Of a stretch of 34,482 nucleotides of DNA, positions 31,201 through 34,482 are shown piece after piece. The translations under genes and the position numbers were made by a program. Each line of letters opens with the position of its first letter. Position 1 is the stretch's first letter. The notes under the pieces are model-generated. The model searched no databases, was not told where the DNA came from, and worked only from the letters and a program-made list of their open reading frames with translations. The DNA is from Pinguiococcus pyrenoidosus (lineage: Eukaryota > Sar > Pinguiophyceae > Pinguiochrysidales > Pinguiochrysidaceae): NCBI GenBank assembly GCA_019677205.1, contig JAAMXY010002156.1:1-34482 (forward strand), read 5' to 3'.

Positions 31201-31500
31201 GTGCGGCGGGTACGGTGCTGCGTCGGACCAGTCAGTTGGCTCCGCCGCTCTGGTCTGCGCGTACAAGCTGGCCTCGTCCATTTTCCTCTGCACGTCCGCG
31301 ACCACGGCGTCTGACAGCCGAAAGGCCGGCTCCGGGGGCGCAGTGGCCGCAGCTTCGAGCACTGCATCCACCTTGGCCACCGCCCGCGCGTTGTCGTCGC
31401 GGAGCCTGGCAATCTCGCTCATCAGCTGCGTCTTGCTGATCTGCCCCGCCTTGAGCTGTCCCACAAGCGCGCTGATGCGCTGCGAGCTGTCTTCGCTCAT
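28279..31500 (-). CDS. TFxP-repeat protein, 1073 aa, putative microtubule/cilium-associated
   Basis: A single-exon gene; no known family could be named. The N-terminus has a short coiled coil (residues 1-45), then Pro/Gly/Ser-rich disorder with a small LGNGH repeat near residue 190. From about residue 388 onward the motif [C/A/P]-[T/S]-F-x-P recurs eight times: CTFTPEI, CTFRPKI, CSFRPDT, PTFTPLV, PSFKPQL, ATFAPSI, ATFKPKL, CTFNPAT. The last four are 49, 48 and 59 residues apart, each separated by a Tyr/Phe-containing turn and a charged helix. The protein is highly basic. Similar TFxP motifs are, to my memory, common in uncharacterised proteins of flagellated protists. Three neighbours are cilium genes, but function is inference. 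The start is ATG 31500 (G at -3); the frame extends upstream only through GTG. The stop context CG/GTGAGA could also be a donor to a further small exon. Confidence 0.85.
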   Translation of the reverse strand: MSEDSSQRISALVGQLKAGQISKTQLMSEIARLRDDNARAVAKVDAVLEAAATAPPEPAFRLSDAVVADVQRKMDEASLYAQTRAAEPTDWSDAAPYPPHRVMENGAGRPQIGLDAAPDLKSMDLAGRRDAVRRLIQARQAAQAAQAGSHPSGGASAVPLAYDAAQQPGLQPARGEASKANGYELGNGHDLGNGHGLGNGYEQADRRAPSQVQPREDVLYTNVAPSFGPPVFDATPPPPPPPVAQALLGVESGGRGYGAPRQGAFDDSFTSASAAALDYHDVRDPPELRLSAALQAAPERRSSTKKRGRRSPRQPARRRGRSAPSGKRSPGKGTTGPTLGSPASFGSRTREDFTGHYGHSGLYDPSGEAQRKSRYLSQSAIRADLMKDCTFTPEIRSLPRSYGYNRFESKNRPSFPIRAMQWQDELEQHWRQKADELWDNEMKDCTFRPKISPVSVKKVNERRSKLKRAANAVVRGSSVPPQPTKDRSASLGAEPKSPNRLRFGQQPRAKETASQKDDGPIIRSEDLGFLSAGDRLYREYEARELRQGLAAARAKAEEEERQQRECSFRPDTSVSKMSLRGLRRKVNAQMSQSMVSLKRAARDPDALQGMAALDRQSENYTSGKFAAPVTPSATPGAAAEARRRHRRSSSAPPGRRRVSLKNGTGKKPWNAGPGEEGYSVPAHRLGVDPSRAVVREDVPMLASGALGETPVRPPVYFDGEVIKWRQRSSRKLGVGLDDPSSNSKPTFTPLVKGPSHNMQNAKAYLSENVVERLSRAPPGSEISRVSGLVRTEPTFDEYDAFVRGLGITDDGGGRAWASTGELQAEDDLAASGRDRSKDLRDMETRRQAFHEFLARQQAQLIRKERSIIASIERETPSFKPQLSAGTESYLEINQHGTFLERLAAQEIKRRQDEIRAKARAKDPEATFAPSITKRSAAREPRSFYNLSRGDDIARATNRRKLKLRIEARELKEATFKPKLATRKGPMRQVGSKLNVVSDPEGYLQRVQREAQRKQQLVLMRKTERERRALTECTFNPATSSCPSYVKRIAESMRNAKRNQPRPDEVPAERPVWR
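30901..30954 (-). repeat. Three 18-bp coding repeats (six-residue units)
   Basis: Three 18-bp units inside the TFxP-repeat gene encode near-identical hexapeptides (ELGNGH/DLGNGH type) within the disordered N-terminal third. The units differ at a few positions. It looks like recent slippage in a region under weak constraint. Confidence 0.9.
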
Positions 31501-31968
31501 GGCCGCTCCACACCCGGCCAGGCCAGCCACCTAGGAGGGCGCTCTAGGCCGGGGCCGCGCCCAAACGAGGCATGCTAGGACGCCTTTCGGAGGCCGAAGG
31601 AAAACGAGACGACGGCACAACATAACTTCCGGCGCCAAACCAACATTCAAATTAACGGGGGGTATCCCACGGTTACCTGAGTAGGAGTATGAAGTACCTT
31701 GTCACGGGCACTAGGTACCGGACTGTGGGGAGTTGGGATGGGTACTCTCTACCGGCCCTCCTTGAACGCCCGCATGTATTTTTTGAAGCCTTTTTTACCT
31801 TGCGCTGAGGCAAAAACTCCGCTGCGGAAGCTGCCCACGAGGTGGAATGGAAAGTCAACGGCGAGTTTTTGTGGGATCTCGAGATCTGTCCAACGCACTC
31901 GAGATCTTTCCGCGGATCTTCAGCTCCTCGAGACGCCCCACCGCTGCGCCAGTAGGGTGCGTCGCACG
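31501..31968. promoter_or_regulatory. Divergent intergenic region between TFxP-repeat and lipase genes
   Basis: The 468 bp separate two opposite start codons. The lipase frame is open upstream to 31699 and includes ATG 31738, but that stretch is not conserved-looking and would bury the signal peptide. An AT-richer patch lies near 31620-31660. No known motif was recognised. Confidence 0.4.
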
Positions 31969-33369
31969 ATGAGGGCATCATGCTATGCTCTTCGTGCAAT
32001 AGTATGGCTGGCGGGGACGCTGGCTTGCGTGGCGCTGCCAGCGCCCATGGCCATCACCGTCAGGGAATCAGTTTTGGATACCGTGTTTCACATGCACGGC
32101 CTCTGCTCGCTCATGACGCTGGTGTCCTATCTGCCGTTCGAGGACAGCAACCTGCCCAACAACATGGACCGAGAGACCTTCGAGGCGGCCAAGGCGGCGG
32201 CCAAGGAGCACTTCTGGGACAAGGTCAACCCGGACGGAGCGGGGGTGGACGCGCAGGAGCTCCACGAGCTCTTCACCGGCCCCAAGAGCGAGGCGGTGAT
32301 GAAGTACATTCGGGAGAATCGGAAGGACACGTACGGCAAGCCGCTGGGCGGGCTCGCCAGGCTGTCCTCGGCCATCAAGCGGACGCTGGGCATCCGGACC
32401 AAGAAGGACGTGGAAGATGCCAGCGCCATGAGGATGCTGGACGGGCACGTGAGGATGCTCCAGCACTTCGTTGAGCAGAGTCCAGAGACGGGCAGCCTCG
32501 CGTACTACCGCGTGGAGGATGAGGCGCTGGACCAGGTGGTGGGCGTCACCGTGAACCATCCTCTGAAGCGCGTCACGGTGGTGTTCCGGGGCAGCCAGAA
32601 CCTCGACGACTGGTATCGGAATCTGCAGGTGACGAAGCGCCGCGTGCGCCTCGGCGATCCCAGCATTGGCGTTGAGGAGCGGCGCGTCAAGATGCACAAG
32701 GGCTTCTGGATACGCCTCACCGCGGAAGACCGGGAAACCAAGCTGCATTTCTTCAACGACGTCATCAAGACCGCGCTCAAGACCGAGTTCGAGAACAAGG
32801 ACGCCTTCGCGGAGGGCCACGACGAGGAGCGAGTGGAGAACTGGAGGCAGTACTCCCTGTTCGTTGCCGGGCACTCGCTCGGCGGAGCTCAGGCGACGGT
32901 GGCCGGCCTGCTCGCCGCGCTGGACAAGGACATCCGCGCCTGGTTCCCCGGCCCCGTGACGGTGGTGAGCCTGGCGGCGCCGCGCGTGGGGGACAAGTCC
33001 TTCCGGCGCCTCCACCAGGAGCTCGAAGAGAAAGGCTACCTCCGCCATGTCCGGGTCCAGAACGCCGACGACGTCGTGCCGATTGTGCCGCCGGGCATCT
33101 TCGGCTACATGCACGTGGGCCTCCGCCTGCTGCTCTTTCCCGACGCCCCCACGGCGCGCAGCGGCGTGGAGTATCCCGACTCCGAGAGCTTCTTCCCGTA
33201 CAAGCGGACGGGCATCTGGCGCAAGTCCGCGGCAAATCACTACACGTGGGTGTACACCGATCGCATCGAGAGCGCCATCCAGGAGGACAGGGAAGACCAC
33301 AAGCTTGACCTGACGATAGCAGAAGCCTTCGAGAGGGAGCTCCCGAAATCCATCACCAAAGGAGCTTGA
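31969..33369 (+). CDS. Secreted class 3 lipase (alpha/beta hydrolase)
   Basis: Encodes 466 aa in one exon, predicted to hydrolyse acyl-glycerols or related esters. An N-terminal signal peptide is clear (MRASCYALRAIVWLAGTLAC, then VALPAP), so it should enter the secretory route. The lipase core starts with VTVVFRGSQNLDDWYRNL near residue 205. The nucleophile elbow is FVAGHSLGGAQATVAGLL near residue 305. The catalytic Asp probably lies in QNADDVVPIVPP near residue 365, and the His in SAANHYTWVYTD near residue 425. Before the core, residues 65-110 include NPDGAGVDAQEL, which resembles an EF-hand loop lacking one residue. ATG 31969 (A at -3) is chosen because it exposes the signal peptide. The family call is firm; the substrate is unknown. 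Confidence 0.93.
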   Translation: MRASCYALRAIVWLAGTLACVALPAPMAITVRESVLDTVFHMHGLCSLMTLVSYLPFEDSNLPNNMDRETFEAAKAAAKEHFWDKVNPDGAGVDAQELHELFTGPKSEAVMKYIRENRKDTYGKPLGGLARLSSAIKRTLGIRTKKDVEDASAMRMLDGHVRMLQHFVEQSPETGSLAYYRVEDEALDQVVGVTVNHPLKRVTVVFRGSQNLDDWYRNLQVTKRRVRLGDPSIGVEERRVKMHKGFWIRLTAEDRETKLHFFNDVIKTALKTEFENKDAFAEGHDEERVENWRQYSLFVAGHSLGGAQATVAGLLAALDKDIRAWFPGPVTVVSLAAPRVGDKSFRRLHQELEEKGYLRHVRVQNADDVVPIVPPGIFGYMHVGLRLLLFPDAPTARSGVEYPDSESFFPYKRTGIWRKSAANHYTWVYTDRIESAIQEDREDHKLDLTIAEAFERELPKSITKGA

Positions 33370-34482
33370 GCTTGGGGACCCCCCCCTCCCCAGAACAAAA
33401 AAAAGGCGTGAGCGAGAAGAGAAGAACAAGAAGAAGAAAAGGGCAAGAAGAGCAACAAGAAAAGAAGGACGGGAGCAAGAACAAGACGAGGAAGACAGGG
33501 GAGAGAAGAACGAGAGTTCACAGCTTAGAGTTCAGAGTTCAGAGTTCCGAGTTCAGAGTTCAGAGTTCCGAGCTCAGAGTTCCGAGTTCCGTGTTCCGAG
33601 TTCCGAGTGGGATCGCCAAGGAGTGAATGATGGTGGTGTGATCATTGCCATACCGTATTGCTCTCGTCTCGGCAACGACGCTCGCATCAAGTCACACGAT
33701 CCAGGGATCGTCAGCGAAATGCCGCCCCGTCCACAAACCTCTACTAGAAATCTACTACCGGCAGTAGTCATTAAATTATTTCCCGGAGCCAACAAGATGT
33801 TCATCCGATTCGTGGGTGACCTGGAGTCCGCGCTGCCAACTCGGACTTCCTGACCTACGGAAACCACTCAACCATTCACCCACGCACGTTGAGCTGCACG
33901 CGGCGATCTTGCGATCTGGCTCAATGGGATGCAGTCTCGTGCTAGCCTCGACCAATGGAAGGGGGCGATATGCATTGCCAGGTTGCGTGCGACCTTGTCG
34001 ACCAATGGTGAAGAAGGAACCAGCACCAAAGTGTCAACGGCCATCATGTACTGGACCGAGTACCTCGCAGCTGCATGGGATTGGTCGGTGGATTTGGCGC
34101 CATGTCATAATTTGTATTTCCTCGGCTGTAGGATTCGGAAGTTCCCGAACTTGAAATGAGTCCTCTCCCGAGTTGAACAGGAGGCGAGTTGCCGTTGCTG
34201 ACTTGGACGAAGAATGCAGTTTCGCTTTCAAAACATGAATTGGCCTTACGTGTGCCCTCCATTTTAGCGATTGTAGGTGAACATTGAACGACCTCCCACG
34301 TGGTCAGCTCTGAGATGACCTGGCCATCATATTTTAAAATTTCCCTGCTCGGCCATAGCACGCGCGCGTAGCAAGGATTTGGGCGAACGTCCAGGCCTTC
34401 TCTCCTTCTATGCGATTCTTCTACCGCCCAAAGCGTTCCAAAGCGAAACAGTTGTGCTGTTTCACTTTCAAGAGAATTGCAC
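33370..34482. other. Right-hand region without a supported gene
   Basis: The 1.1 kb after the lipase stop holds a polypurine run (about 33395-33512), a short tandem repeat (listed separately) and then less GC-rich sequence to the edge. Open frames on both strands are short or start at non-ATG codons, and none shows a motif. It probably contains the lipase 3' UTR and intergenic DNA. Confidence 0.5.
33512..33607 (+). repeat. 8-bp tandem repeat (GAGTTCAG / GAGTTCCG)
   Basis: About ten alternating units of GAGTTCAG and GAGTTCCG follow a purine-rich tract downstream of the lipase gene. It is a minisatellite-like array with no coding sense. Confidence 0.9.

Noticed and set aside
32068-33429. Minus-strand open frame of 453 codons opposite the lipase
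   Set aside because: It is antisense to the lipase catalytic domain and reads as a His/Val/Leu-rich shadow with no domain.

Overview
This is nuclear DNA of a flagellated and probably photosynthetic eukaryote. Genes alternate between strands with no operons, introns are short (about 58-142 nt) with GT-AG borders, and GC is high. No tRNA, rRNA, CRISPR array or mobile element was seen. A plastid is inferred from one product, an MsrA-like enzyme with a secretory signal, a basic stretch and a twin-arginine segment. That combination fits an alga whose plastid lies inside the secretory system (secondary plastid). The lineage cannot be fixed from this window.

Layout, left to right. 511-14626 (-): a complete single-headed inner-arm dynein heavy chain of the DNAH3/7/12 type, nine exons, 4474 aa. 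15212-16957 (+): an outer-dynein-arm docking-complex coiled-coil protein (Chlamydomonas ODA1/DC2, animal CCDC114/CCDC63), divergent from the dynein. 17107-18026 (-): SF-assemblin. 18333-20383 (+): type I L-asparaginase in eleven exons. 20993-22970 (+): a protein resembling the little-known C2orf81 (DUF4639) family. 23272-25192 (-): an aspartyl/asparaginyl beta-hydroxylase with an unrecognised N-terminal domain; a 4-N assembly gap lies in one of its introns. 25514-26698 (-): the MsrA-like protein. 27311-27995 (+): a coactosin-type actin-binding protein. 28279-31500 (-): a 1073-aa protein with eight TFxP motifs. 31969-33369 (+): a secreted class 3 lipase. The right-hand 1.1 kb holds simple repeats and no convincing gene.

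Three genes are firmly axoneme or basal-body components (inner-arm dynein, outer-arm docking subunit, striated-fibre assemblin). Two more, the C2orf81-like and TFxP proteins, are plausible cilium proteins. Divergent pairs such as dynein/docking protein (585 bp apart) could share promoters. The other genes serve amino-acid metabolism, 2-oxoglutarate-dependent hydroxylation, methionine repair, actin dynamics and lipid hydrolysis.

Exon borders were set by eye from GT-AG sites, phase and family conservation. Each resolved coding chain sums to a multiple of three. Where a longer open frame begins only at a non-ATG codon, the first suitable ATG was taken instead.
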